Positions 32,531 through 41,851 of a stretch of 64,000 nt of DNA are shown in pieces. The position numbers and the translations under genes are program-made. Numbering within the stretch: the stretch's first letter is position 1; every line of letters starts with the position of its first letter. The stretch is taken from contig NZ_CP162599.1 of the NCBI RefSeq assembly GCF_040958695.1, positions 1-64,000 of the forward strand, given 5' to 3'. The DNA is from Ornithinibacillus sp. 4-3 (GTDB lineage Bacteria; Bacillota; Bacilli; Bacillales; Amphibacillaceae). The notes under the pieces are model-generated. The model was not told where the DNA came from. It made no database searches and saw nothing but the letters and a program-made list of their open reading frames with translations.

Positions 32531-33463
32531 ATGGATCCTTATGAAAGTAATAATAAGCAGATTTTGAGTCCACTAGATAAGGCGAAAAAAGAAGAAAGTC
32601 CAAAAGAATCAGAATCTAAAGCTGCAGAAACTAAAAATGAAGCTGAAAATGAAAAAAAGGATTCACAGAAAGAGAAATCCCAAAAAAATTCAAATCAAAA
32701 AGATTCAAATCAAAAAGATTCAAATAAGGATTCATTTGAGCCTTCCTCTCAGTCAGAGCCAGAACCAACGTTTATGGAACATTTAACAGACTTAAGAAAG
32801 CAGCTAGTTAAAGGCGCTATTGTTTTTGCACTGATTTTTGTGTTGGTTCTTTCTACTATTAACTTTTGGTTTCCATATGTAACGCGTGGTCATGAACTGA
32901 TTATTTTAGGCCCATTAGAAGTTGTAAAATTTTACATGTCTATTTCAGGAGCACTTGCAATTGGACTAGCTTTACCATTTCTATGTCACTTTTTATGGCA
33001 ATTTGTTAGTCCAGGATTAACTGAAAGAGAAAGCAAGTTTTTAAGTTTCTACTCACCTGTTATGTTACTTTTATTTGTTGGTGGGATCGCATTTGGATAT
33101 TTTATCGTCAATCCAATTAGTTATAATTTCTTAACATCACTAGGAGCGATTAATTTTAATGTAATGGTATCAGCTCAAGAGTACGCAAGCTTTTTACTTC
33201 TGACAACTATTCCACTTGGCTTGTTATTTGAATTGCCGATTGTAGCGATGTTTTTAGCAGTGATTGGTATCTTGACAACAGAATCAATGACGAAGATACG
33301 TAAATGGTCTTACCTATCGCTTGGGATTATTTCTGCATTAATTACGCCACCAGACTTTATTAGTCAGTTAATTGTCCTTATTCCAATGATAGGACTTTAT
33401 GAAATAAGTATTGTCATTGTCAGACGAATAGAATTTAGACAAGCAGCACCAGCAGATGTTTAA
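32531..33463 (+). CDS. tatC: Twin-arginine translocase TatC with long hydrophilic N-terminal extension
   Basis: TatC recognises the twin-arginine signal. The conserved part starts at about residue 79 (TFMEHLTDLRKQL) and has six predicted membrane spans, including FYSPVMLLLFVGG and the terminal EISIVIVRRIE. Preceding it is an unusual charged, low-complexity stretch of about 78 residues rich in Lys, Glu, Ser and Asn, with the tandem unit KDSNQ. This makes the protein 310 residues against about 250 in B. subtilis. The first in-frame ATG with a ribosome site (ggtgac, 32522) is at 32531, and the next ATG in frame is that of FMEHL, so the extension could in part be untranslated. Confidence 0.92.
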   Translation: MDPYESNNKQILSPLDKAKKEESPKESESKAAETKNEAENEKKDSQKEKSQKNSNQKDSNQKDSNKDSFEPSSQSEPEPTFMEHLTDLRKQLVKGAIVFALIFVLVLSTINFWFPYVTRGHELIILGPLEVVKFYMSISGALAIGLALPFLCHFLWQFVSPGLTERESKFLSFYSPVMLLLFVGGIAFGYFIVNPISYNFLTSLGAINFNVMVSAQEYASFLLLTTIPLGLLFELPIVAMFLAVIGILTTESMTKIRKWSYLSLGIISALITPPDFISQLIVLIPMIGLYEISIVIVRRIEFRQAAPADV

Positions 33464-33641
33464 TTTTGGTTGTGGGGCTGTAACAGTAAAGTGAGAATTA
33501 TTTTTCCTTGAATTCATTCACAAACAGCGTCGCTAAGGACTGGCGTAAGGTGCAAAAACTTTGTTAGTAGATCATTTTTCTTGTATAGGAACAAGATATT
33601 GAAACATAGCATATAATGTATGATTCAAATAAGTAATGCAG

Positions 33642-33671
33642 GTATAAATTCGTTAGATTAGGAGAATACTA
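33642..33671 (+). promoter_or_regulatory. Candidate forespore (sigma-F/G) promoter of csfB
   Basis: gtata (33642-33646) is followed after 18 bases by aatacta (33665-33671). This fits the sigma-G pattern (gnATR, N18, cAtnnTA) and partly the sigma-F pattern. csfB is forespore-expressed in B. subtilis. Confidence 0.5.
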
Positions 33672-33693
33672 GCTAACGGAGGTGGAAAGGGAA

Positions 33694-33894
33694 ATGATTG
33701 CTAGCGTAGGAGTAGATAGTTGTTGTATTTGTGATGTAAAGAAGGAAGAAGGAATTCGAATTATTAGTGCTTTTATTTGCGAATCATGTGAGCAACAAAT
33801 AGTTAGTGCTGATCCACAACAAGAACAATATGATGATTATGTACACAGACTGAAGAATGTGCATCGCCTATCTTTAGATGGGGTATCCTTTTAG
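33694..33894 (+). CDS. csfB: Anti-sigma-G factor Gin (CsfB)
   Basis: A 66-residue protein with two CxxC pairs (CCICDVKKEEG and CESC) that bind zinc, as in Gin/CsfB, which blocks premature sigma-G activity in the forespore. The ATG at 33694 follows ggaggtg with a 9-base gap; a GTG at 33682 overlaps that ribosome site and is rejected. In B. subtilis csfB precedes xpaC-yaaN-yaaO; here xpaC and yaaN are replaced by a dehydrogenase locus. Confidence 0.88.
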   Translation: MIASVGVDSCCICDVKKEEGIRIISAFICESCEQQIVSADPQQEQYDDYVHRLKNVHRLSLDGVSF

Positions 33895-33929
33895 TTATTT
33901 TAAAAAACATAAAAGCAAAACGAAAAGCG

Positions 33930-33953
33930 CAGAGCTAGACAACGCTAGCTCTG
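33930..33953. terminator. Hairpin in the csfB / dehydrogenase convergent gap
   Basis: cagagctag (33930-33938) pairs with ctagctctg (33945-33953). The T-rich side is on the reverse strand. Confidence 0.5.
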
Positions 33954-34000
33954 AATAAGAACAGATTTGTGCAAAACTTTTATAATTTCTTAACGCATAG

Positions 34001-34038
34001 AAAAAGATAGTCGCCTATAAAGGAAACTATCTTTTTTT
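34001..34038. terminator. Bidirectional terminator between csfB and the FAD subunit gene
   Basis: aaaaagatagt (34001-34011) pairs with actatcttttt (34026-34036), with A and T tracts on the two sides. Confidence 0.8.
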
Positions 34039-34051
34039 ATTTTTTCGTTCT

Positions 34052-35236
34052 TTATTGTTTTACAGCTGCTTTTTCTTTGAAACGGCTGAACCTTAATGGT
34101 TCTGTAGGGATAATTGTATCGGATTTTTCTTGAATTAGTTCTTCAATTAATTTACCTGTTACTGTTGCTAAACTAATTCCATCTCCTTCATGTCCAGCTG
34201 CAATGTAGAATCCAGGAATTTCTTCAACAGCAGATACAATTGGTAAATGGTCTTCTGTCCAAGGTCTGAAGCCAGTATACGTACGAATAATATTGAAATC
34301 ATTCATTTTTGGGAAGAATCTTAATGTACGCATTGCCATTGTTTTAACAACATTAATATCAATTCTTCCATCATAGCCTACAAATTGACGGCTACTTCCT
34401 AATAAGAAGTTTTGGCTTTCTGTTGGTTCGAATACAAGTGCAACCCCATGTTCAGCAGTTCGTGCATCTGTAATTCTTTCACGACCAAATTTGTTCATTA
34501 AATAACCAAATTCCATAACATTACGCATCATAACTGGTTCATTTCTAGAACCAACTAGAATATGTCCTTTTCTTGGAATAATAGGAATATCTAAACCTAG
34601 CATTTCTCCAATAAATGGAGCCCAAACTCCAGATGCGTTAACAACTTTTTTCGCACGGAATGTTCCGTTTGTTGTTTCAATAATAAAGTCGCCATCTTTT
34701 TTAATCGAAGTAACTTCTGATTGTGTATGAAGCTTTAGTCCATTACCCTTTGCATGATCAATTAAAGAATAGCAATATAAGTAAGGGTTGATTAAAGAGT
34801 CTGTTTCACACTCTAGTCCACCAGGAATATCATCTGCAAAGAAAGGAGACTCTTGGCGGATATCAGAACGATCTAATAGATTGAATTTTAATCCAGCTTC
34901 TGTTTGAATTTTAACCCAATCTTTCGCTGCTTCCATTTCTGTATCATTTTCACATACAAGGATACTTCCAGATTCACGATATTCAAATGGGATTCTTAGA
35001 TCAGGCTTTAATTCAACTGTTAATTCTTGACTTTTAAGAGACATTAAACTATCAAAACCAGGATCCTTATCTACAATAGTAATATTCCCATCACATTTTG
35101 ATGAGGTACCACTTGCGATATCGTTTTTTTCAATTAACATACAATCAATTCCAGCTTTTGCCACATAATATGCAATGGAACAGCCGACAATACCGCCACC
35201 AATAATGGCAACTTCTGCTTGATTTTTAATAGACAT
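34052..35236 (-). CDS. DAO-type FAD dehydrogenase subunit (D-hydroxyproline/proline dehydrogenase beta-like)
   Basis: A 394-residue flavoprotein of the D-amino acid oxidase/glycine oxidase fold. The FAD motif is VAIIGGGIVGCSIAYYVA and the C-terminal motif is PGFYIAAGHEGDGISLATVTGK. Such subunits oxidise amino acids (sarcosine, proline, hydroxyproline, opines) and pass electrons to partner subunits instead of oxygen. The partners, two 2Fe-2S proteins and a second flavoprotein, are encoded divergently at 35674-37544. The ATG follows aaaggaggac. The exact substrate cannot be read; a hydroxyproline or proline-type dehydrogenase is the family's usual label. Confidence 0.85.
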   Translation of the reverse strand: MSIKNQAEVAIIGGGIVGCSIAYYVAKAGIDCMLIEKNDIASGTSSKCDGNITIVDKDPGFDSLMSLKSQELTVELKPDLRIPFEYRESGSILVCENDTEMEAAKDWVKIQTEAGLKFNLLDRSDIRQESPFFADDIPGGLECETDSLINPYLYCYSLIDHAKGNGLKLHTQSEVTSIKKDGDFIIETTNGTFRAKKVVNASGVWAPFIGEMLGLDIPIIPRKGHILVGSRNEPVMMRNVMEFGYLMNKFGRERITDARTAEHGVALVFEPTESQNFLLGSSRQFVGYDGRIDINVVKTMAMRTLRFFPKMNDFNIIRTYTGFRPWTEDHLPIVSAVEEIPGFYIAAGHEGDGISLATVTGKLIEELIQEKSDTIIPTEPLRFSRFKEKAAVKQ

Positions 35237-35280
35237 TGTTAAAAAGTCCTCCTTTTTCTTTAACTTTCTATATATTAATT

Positions 35281-35500
35281 ACGTCCAGATTTTTGTTCGT
35301 TCATCTTAGTAAATGAAGTTATCAAAAAACCTTCACGTCCTGTAGGTTATAAAAAATCTGTGACATCTATCGGAAGTTTTACCTTTATTCAGCCAGAGCC
35401 AGGGTTTAGTCTTCCACTACACGGGAAGAAAAATAACCCTTCATTTCACCATCTATAGAAGATGAGCATATTGTGCTGAAGGAAGATAAATTCCGGGGAG
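35281..35500 (-). repeat. Family C interspersed repeat, reverse copy
   Basis: Read on the reverse strand it contains tttatcttccttcagcacaa, then aaacttccgatagatgtcac, then tctggacgtaat at the end. The same blocks, in the same order, appear forward at 53942-54097 (tttatctttactcagcggaa, ggcggatgtcatagat, tctggacgtaat). There is no gene in it. It occupies most of the 437-base divergent gap between the FAD subunit and the 2Fe-2S subunit genes. Confidence 0.72.
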
Positions 35501-35586
35501 AATCTTAAATAAATAATAACTATTATTTTTTAAAACTTTTTATTCAAAAGACAATTCTATTCTAACATAAGTATGATAGAATAGGG

Positions 35587-35615
35587 TTGAATATCGTGTC
35601 AAATTTTAATATATA
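35587..35615 (+). promoter_or_regulatory. Candidate sigma-A promoter of the 2Fe-2S/FAD subunit operon
   Basis: ttgaat (35587-35592), 17 bases, tatata (35610-35615), about 58 bases before the first start codon. Confidence 0.5.
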
Positions 35616-35673
35616 TTATATTATAAAAAGATAAACAAGTGTAACTGTAATATTAAAGGAGGAATTTAATCCT

Positions 35674-35946
35674 ATGGAACGAACAATTATTTGTAGATGT
35701 GAAGAGGTAGCACTAGAGGATATAGAAAATACCGCTCAAAAATATAATTGTTCAGCTCGAGAAGTCAAACTTAGAACAAGAGCTGGTATGGGGTATTGTG
35801 GAGGACGTACATGTCGTCCGGCTTTAGATGCAGTATTAGAAGAGGTAACAGGGGAAAAGCCTGGACATGATATTCCATTGAAAGTATCGCCACCTGTACG
35901 TCCACTTTCATTATCTGGGCTAAGGGGGAACGAAATAAATGAATAA
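35674..35946 (+). CDS. BFD-like [2Fe-2S] subunit of the dehydrogenase
   Basis: A 90-residue protein with the bacterioferritin-associated ferredoxin-like fold. The cluster cysteines are seen in ICRCEE (CxC) and GYCGGRTC. In related proline and cyanide-forming dehydrogenases this domain is fused to the C-terminus of the alpha flavoprotein; here it is a separate gene. The ATG follows aaaggagg. The next gene overlaps its end by 8 bases, so translation is coupled. Confidence 0.87.
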   Translation: MERTIICRCEEVALEDIENTAQKYNCSAREVKLRTRAGMGYCGGRTCRPALDAVLEEVTGEKPGHDIPLKVSPPVRPLSLSGLRGNEINE

Positions 35947-36334
35947 AAATCGTATTATGGACCATCCTGTGCTAGAAAGCTTAGGGAATCCGAAAAAAAT
36001 AACATTTACTTTTGATGGAAAAAAATACGAAGGTTTTGAGGGAGATACAATTGCATCTGCCTTATTAGCCAATGGTATTCGTAAACTTCGTGTTCAAGAA
36101 GCTACTGGAAATCCGCGTAGTATTTACTGTAATATCGGTCACTGCTTTGAGTGTCGAGTAGCAGTAAATGGAAAACAAGGATACCGTGCTTGTGTAACTC
36201 TAATTGAAGAAAACATGGCTGTAGATAGTGGGCAGGTATTGCCTCATCCATTACATCCAGATGTAGAAGATTTACCTAAAACTTACGCAGATTATGCAAA
36301 AAATTATAAAAAAGGGGGTAACCCGAATGCATGA
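35939..36334 (+). CDS. Ferredoxin-like (2Fe-2S) subunit of the dehydrogenase (HcnA-like)
   Basis: A 131-residue protein with a plant-type ferredoxin domain. The cluster motif is YCNIGHCFEC (C-x4-C-x2-C) with a fourth Cys in YRACVTL. It resembles the small subunit of hydrogen cyanide synthase and of dye-linked proline/hydroxyproline dehydrogenases, and should carry electrons between the two flavoproteins. The ATG at 35939 follows aggggg within the previous gene. It overlaps the next gene by 8 bases. Confidence 0.87.
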   Translation: MNKNRIMDHPVLESLGNPKKITFTFDGKKYEGFEGDTIASALLANGIRKLRVQEATGNPRSIYCNIGHCFECRVAVNGKQGYRACVTLIEENMAVDSGQVLPHPLHPDVEDLPKTYADYAKNYKKGGNPNA

Positions 36335-37544
36335 TGTTGTAATTATCGGAGCTGGTCCTGCTGGGTTATCAGCCGCGATTTCTTGCCGTGAATTAGATTT
36401 AGATGTGTTAGTTGTAGATGAGTTTCCAAAGCCTGGTGGAAGATTACTAGGTCAGCTTCATCAAGAGCCAAGTGGCGAGTGGTGGAATGGTATTTTGGAA
36501 ACAAAGAAACTTGTAGATCGTGCTGCAGAGCTTGATACAAGAATTGAATGCGGTGTATCTGTACATCATATTGAAAAGACAGAAACTGGTTTCAATACAC
36601 ATACAAATCAAGGGATATTCCCTTCTGAAAATTTATTAATTGCAACAGGTGCAGCAGAATCACCAGCACCAATTCCAGGTTGGACACTACCAGGGGTTAT
36701 GTCTATTGGTGCAGCACAAGTTATGACAAATGTTCATCGTGTGCGTGTAGGAAATAAAGGAATTGTAGCAGGAGTTAATGTGTTATCCGCAGCAATTGCT
36801 ATCGAGCTTCAGTTAGCTGGTGTTGAGTTACATAGTATGGTACTTCCAGCGAAAAATGCAGTAAATAAACACCATGCGAATCCTAAAGCAGTAATGGAAG
36901 GGCTTGTTCGAGTAGCGCATTTAGCACCATCTCCATTCATTCGTTTTGGTAGTAAATTTGCAAATAATCCATTAGTTCGTGATATTGCTGTGAAGTTCTT
37001 TCCAAAAGGCGGCGTGAAGATGGGAGATATGCCTATCCATGTTCGTAAATCTATGATTCAAATTAATGGAACAGATAAAGTAGAATCTGTTACACTCGCG
37101 AATCTAACTACAGATGGAGAAGTAATTCCGGGCTCAGAGGAAATTGTAGAAGTAGATTTCGTATGTATTGCTGGTGGTCTATATCCACTTGCTGAATTAG
37201 CTGCTGTCATTGGTTGTCCATTCCAATATGTTGAGGAACTTGGTGGACATGTTCCTGTGCATAATGAACAAATGGAGACACCGGTGGATGGTTTATTCGT
37301 TGCAGGTAATATTACAGGAATTGAAAGTAGTAAAGTAGCTAAAGATCAAGGAACTTTAGCAGGAATCTCTATTGCTAACCGTAAGTATGGAAAAAATGCA
37401 GATCTCGAATTCAGCATCATCGAAGCGAAAAAACAAGTACATAGGACTCGTGACAATGCAAGTATCCAATTCCATCCTGGTATTAGAGAAGGTCGTCAAC
37501 GCATTCATCAAACATACATTGCTCAAGAGCAAGCAAATAACTAA
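36327..37544 (+). CDS. FAD/pyridine-nucleotide oxidoreductase subunit of the dehydrogenase (HcnB/alpha-like)
   Basis: A 405-residue flavoprotein. The FAD Rossmann motif is VVIIGAGPAGLSAAISC, and ATGAAESPAPIPGWTLPGV and GLFVAGNITGIESSKVAKDQG are typical of the alpha subunits of multi-subunit amino acid dehydrogenases. It lacks the C-terminal BFD domain usual for the family, which fits the separate BFD gene at 35674. The ATG at 36327 follows aaaggggg, inside the end of the previous gene. A terminator follows. Confidence 0.87.
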   Translation: MHDVVIIGAGPAGLSAAISCRELDLDVLVVDEFPKPGGRLLGQLHQEPSGEWWNGILETKKLVDRAAELDTRIECGVSVHHIEKTETGFNTHTNQGIFPSENLLIATGAAESPAPIPGWTLPGVMSIGAAQVMTNVHRVRVGNKGIVAGVNVLSAAIAIELQLAGVELHSMVLPAKNAVNKHHANPKAVMEGLVRVAHLAPSPFIRFGSKFANNPLVRDIAVKFFPKGGVKMGDMPIHVRKSMIQINGTDKVESVTLANLTTDGEVIPGSEEIVEVDFVCIAGGLYPLAELAAVIGCPFQYVEELGGHVPVHNEQMETPVDGLFVAGNITGIESSKVAKDQGTLAGISIANRKYGKNADLEFSIIEAKKQVHRTRDNASIQFHPGIREGRQRIHQTYIAQEQANN

Positions 37545-37615
37545 TAGATCGGCTTTATTTATATTATATGTGCTATATAAACAAATGAAATAAGAATATA
37601 TATGATGTACAAAGT

Positions 37616-37650
37616 ACGCTTCTGTTATGAAAATGGAAGCGTCTTTTTTA
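37616..37650 (+). terminator. Terminator of the dehydrogenase operon
   Basis: acgcttc (37616-37622) pairs with gaagcgt (37636-37642), followed by ctttttta. Confidence 0.82.
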
Positions 37651-37681
37651 TATTTTATCTAAGATGGCTCTGACGTACAGG

Positions 37682-37695
37682 ATGTACTAGTACAT
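37682..37695. promoter_or_regulatory. Palindrome upstream of yaaO
   Basis: atgtactagtacat is a perfect 14-base palindrome, 35 bases before the yaaO start. It resembles gatgtactagtatcgg in repeat A2, so it may be a family A fragment and not an operator. Confidence 0.4.
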
Positions 37696-37729
37696 TATGC
37701 GCCTTTGATTTTGAAAAAGGAGGACTCAA

Positions 37730-39172
37730 ATGGAGAAAAAGCAATATCATATGCCTATTTTGGAACAATTGTTGAAATATAGTAATAAGCACCCTGTTTC
37801 ATTTCATGTTCCAGGTCATAAAAATGGAGTTGTTTTTCCAGAATATCTGAAGAAATTTTTCAATCCATTATTGAAAATTGACTTAACAGAGCTAACAGGA
37901 CTTGATGATTTACATGCACCAAAAGGGATTATAAGAGAAGCAGAACAGCTCGCTTCAGAATATTTTCATGCGCTACAAACCTTTTTTCTTGTAGGAGGTA
38001 GCACAGTTGGAAATTTAGCAATGATTTTAGCCGCTTGTTCACGTGGAGATAAAATTATTGTTCAGCGCAATTGTCATAAATCTGTGATGAATGGCTTGGA
38101 GCTTGCAGGTGCTCAGCCAATATTTATTGCTCCTAATTATGATGAGCTATATCAGCGTCATACTTATCCATCTTTAGAAATTTTAAAGCAGGCAATTGAC
38201 GAGCATCCAGAGGCAAAAGCTATTGTATTAACGTATCCAGATTATTTTGGAAGAGCATCTTCCCTACGTCAGATGATTGAATTGGCTCATCAGCATCAGA
38301 TGGCTGTTTTAGTAGATGAGGCACATGGAGTGCATTTTTCTCTAGGAGCTCCTTTTCCGGAATCAGCGTTAGCACAAGGGGCAGATATTGTTGTACAATC
38401 AGCACATAAAATGGCACCAGCAATGACAATGGCTTCTTATCTACATGTGAATTCTGATCGAATTAAAAAGGAGAGAATTGCACATTTTTTGCAAATGCTT
38501 CAATCCAGCAGTCCTTCTTACCCTTTATTAGCTTCTTTAGATGTAGCTCGTTACTTTTTAGCCCATTTAACAAGTGAACAAATAGAGCTTATTTTAACCA
38601 GTGTAGATAAGCTACGTGAGACTTTAAGTGAATTAGCTGCTTGTACTGTTTTGCCAGTATTAGATCAGGATGACCCAACGAAAATCACATTACAAACAGA
38701 GAATGGAATCAGTGGATTTGCATTAGCAGAGTTATTAGAGCAGGAAGGAATTTATCCAGAATTAGCTACACATAATCAAGTTTTGCTTATTCATGGATTA
38801 GCGCCAATGGATGTGACTACTAATTTCAAAAAGTCTGTAAAAAGAATCAACGAAAAATTAAAAAATAGCCAAAATCATGATATAATAGATGTATCTAACC
38901 TGTTCCCAAAACGGATTCAATCACTGGCTCTATCCTATGAAGAAATGATTCAGTTGCCAACGAAGGAAATCCGGTTAGAAGAGGCAGTTGGTTTTGTAGC
39001 GGCGGAAGCAATTATTCCGTATCCACCAGGAATCCCTGTTGTTTTAAAAGGAGAAAAAATTACACATGAACATGTTCATGTTGTAAAAGAGTTCCTTGAA
39101 CAGGGTGCGAAGATACAGCATCAACATATTGAACAAGGCATAAATGTATTTTTTCACGATAGAATATTTTAG
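37730..39172 (+). CDS. yaaO: Orn/Lys/Arg decarboxylase family protein YaaO
   Basis: A 480-residue fold type I PLP enzyme of the short Gram-positive basic amino acid decarboxylase family. The PLP region shows HVPGHKNG, LVGGSTVGNLAM, DEAHGVHF and the Schiff-base lysine in QSAHKMAPAM. YaaO itself has no firm substrate; paralogues decarboxylate arginine or lysine. The ATG at 37730 follows aaaggaggac. It precedes tmk across a terminator, as in B. subtilis. Confidence 0.9.
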   Translation: MEKKQYHMPILEQLLKYSNKHPVSFHVPGHKNGVVFPEYLKKFFNPLLKIDLTELTGLDDLHAPKGIIREAEQLASEYFHALQTFFLVGGSTVGNLAMILAACSRGDKIIVQRNCHKSVMNGLELAGAQPIFIAPNYDELYQRHTYPSLEILKQAIDEHPEAKAIVLTYPDYFGRASSLRQMIELAHQHQMAVLVDEAHGVHFSLGAPFPESALAQGADIVVQSAHKMAPAMTMASYLHVNSDRIKKERIAHFLQMLQSSSPSYPLLASLDVARYFLAHLTSEQIELILTSVDKLRETLSELAACTVLPVLDQDDPTKITLQTENGISGFALAELLEQEGIYPELATHNQVLLIHGLAPMDVTTNFKKSVKRINEKLKNSQNHDIIDVSNLFPKRIQSLALSYEEMIQLPTKEIRLEEAVGFVAAEAIIPYPPGIPVVLKGEKITHEHVHVVKEFLEQGAKIQHQHIEQGINVFFHDRIF

Positions 39173-39268
39173 TGAGATATAGCTAAAATATTCCAAATTG
39201 CAGCTTAAGAAACATCCTACTTCGATATCGGTGCAGATTTTATGAAGAAAGTCGATGAAGGAGTAATA

Positions 39269-39310
39269 AAGGCAATCAAATGTTATTATTGGATTGCCTT
39301 GCTAAGTTTT
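39269..39310 (+). terminator. Terminator between yaaO and tmk
   Basis: aaggcaatc (39269-39277) pairs with gattgcctt (39292-39300), followed by gctaagttttt. Confidence 0.75.
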
Positions 39311-39361
39311 TGATCATAAAAGATATACATCATGTGTAGTAACAAAAGGGGAATAAGTGCT

Positions 39362-40343
<982 letters not shown>

Positions 40344-40371
40344 TTCGAAAGAAAAGCAGAGGATTGAAGTA

Positions 40372-40806
40372 ATGAAAATATCAAATGATTTAAAACAAGT
40401 GCAATCCATTCAGCACACACGTGCAAATTCAGAGAGCAAAGTATCTTTTGATCACTTAGTTCAGTCCCAAACGCTTAAAATGAAACAACAAGAAATACAG
40501 CAGTTAATGGTTAAAATTACCGAGCAAGGAAATAAACTTGCTCGGTATCGTACGTTTCGTGAACTTGTGAAATTTAAAAAGCTTGTAAAAGGATTTTTAG
40601 AAGAAACAGTTTATCAAGGATATGATTTAGATAAAAATCATCATTTTAGTCTTGAGGGACATAGCCGACAATTAACACTTGTCAAAGAAATAGATGAAAA
40701 ACTAGTTGAATTAACAGATGCACTGATGAATCAAGAAAAAAAGACAGTAGACTTATTAGGGTTAATAGGAGAGATTAAAGGGCTACTGATTAATTTATAT
40801 ATTTAG
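40372..40806 (+). CDS. yaaR: YaaR family protein (DUF327)
   Basis: A 144-residue helical protein with the YaaR/DUF327 pattern (LARYRTFRELVKFKKLVKGF, then DKNHHFSLEGHSRQLTLVKEID). It is always found between yaaQ and holB in bacilli. Function is unknown. The ATG at 40372 follows agagga. The length fits the family. Confidence 0.88.
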   Translation: MKISNDLKQVQSIQHTRANSESKVSFDHLVQSQTLKMKQQEIQQLMVKITEQGNKLARYRTFRELVKFKKLVKGFLEETVYQGYDLDKNHHFSLEGHSRQLTLVKEIDEKLVELTDALMNQEKKTVDLLGLIGEIKGLLINLYI

Positions 40807-40852
40807 CATTACTCCAAATGGAGATGGAATGAATGTTAGGCGGGAAACAATT

Positions 40853-41845
40853 ATGCAAACATGGTCAGAAATTGCAGAAGTACAAGCCCTAGCGAGTAGG
40901 CTGATTACTAACAGCATAAGAAAAGGTCGTGTTTCTCACGCGTATTTATTACAAGGTGAGCGAGGAACAGGGAAAGAGGCCATTGCCCTACTTCTAGCAA
41001 AGGTGCTATTTTGTCCAAATAAAACAGATATAGAGCCATGTCATACATGTAATACATGCCGAAGAATCGCATCGAGAAACCATCCTGATGTCCACTGGAT
41101 TGAACCAGATGGGAGATCAATTAAAATAGAGCAAATTGAAAAATTGCAGAAAGAATTTACGTATACAGGATTAGAATCAAATCAGAAAATTTATATCATC
41201 CTTGGAGCAGATACTTTAACATTGAATGCGGCCAATCGTATATTGAAATTTTTGGAAGAACCAAGTCAAAAAACAACAGCAATTATGTTAACGGAAAATA
41301 GTCAATCTATTATTCCTACCATTCGTTCTCGATGCCAAATTATCGATTTAAAGCCACTGCAGCCGAGGAAGTTTGAGCAACGTCTAATCGAACAACATGA
41401 AGTATCAGAAACGAATGCAAAATTAATTAGTGCATTAACAAATAATTTAGACGAGGCACTTGCGTTAAATGAAGATGAGTGGTTTGCGCAAGCACGAAAA
41501 TTAATGTTACAATTAATCAGTATATATGAATCAAGACCTTCAGATGTTTTTCTTTTTATCCATCAACATTGGATTACTCATTTTAAAGAGAGGAAAGAAC
41601 AAGAGTTGGGATTTGATTTATTATTATTAGCATTTAAGGATATTCTTTATTTTCATACAGAAAAAGAAGAATCGATGGTCGTTTTTAGCCCAAGTAGTGA
41701 ACAACTACAAAGAGCCGCTATTCATTTTTCGCCTGAAAAATTATTATCGGTTTTAAATAACCTTTTACAGGCTAAGCGTAAGTTAAAGCAAAATGTACAT
41801 CCTACATTAGTTATGGAACAGCTTGCGCTTCAAATACAGGAGTGA
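40853..41845 (+). CDS. holB: DNA polymerase III delta prime subunit
   Basis: A clamp-loader subunit related to DnaX (330 residues). Zinc-type cysteines are in CPNKTDIEPCHTCNTC, the arginine-finger motif is in IRSRCQII. The P-loop (GERGTGKEA) keeps the lysine but has Glu in place of Ser/Thr, as expected for a delta prime subunit that does not act as an ATPase. I chose the ATG at 40853 (MQTWSEIAEVQ, ribosome site aggcggga); an ATG at 40829 is a weaker alternative. Confidence 0.92.
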   Translation: MQTWSEIAEVQALASRLITNSIRKGRVSHAYLLQGERGTGKEAIALLLAKVLFCPNKTDIEPCHTCNTCRRIASRNHPDVHWIEPDGRSIKIEQIEKLQKEFTYTGLESNQKIYIILGADTLTLNAANRILKFLEEPSQKTTAIMLTENSQSIIPTIRSRCQIIDLKPLQPRKFEQRLIEQHEVSETNAKLISALTNNLDEALALNEDEWFAQARKLMLQLISIYESRPSDVFLFIHQHWITHFKERKEQELGFDLLLLAFKDILYFHTEKEESMVVFSPSSEQLQRAAIHFSPEKLLSVLNNLLQAKRKLKQNVHPTLVMEQLALQIQE

Positions 41846-41851
41846 AATGGA

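Noticed and set aside
35237..35673. Possible riboswitch in the divergent gap of the dehydrogenase locus
   Set aside because: No known aptamer core could be found, and the same sequence recurs at 53942-54097 before an unrelated gene, which fits a dispersed repeat better.
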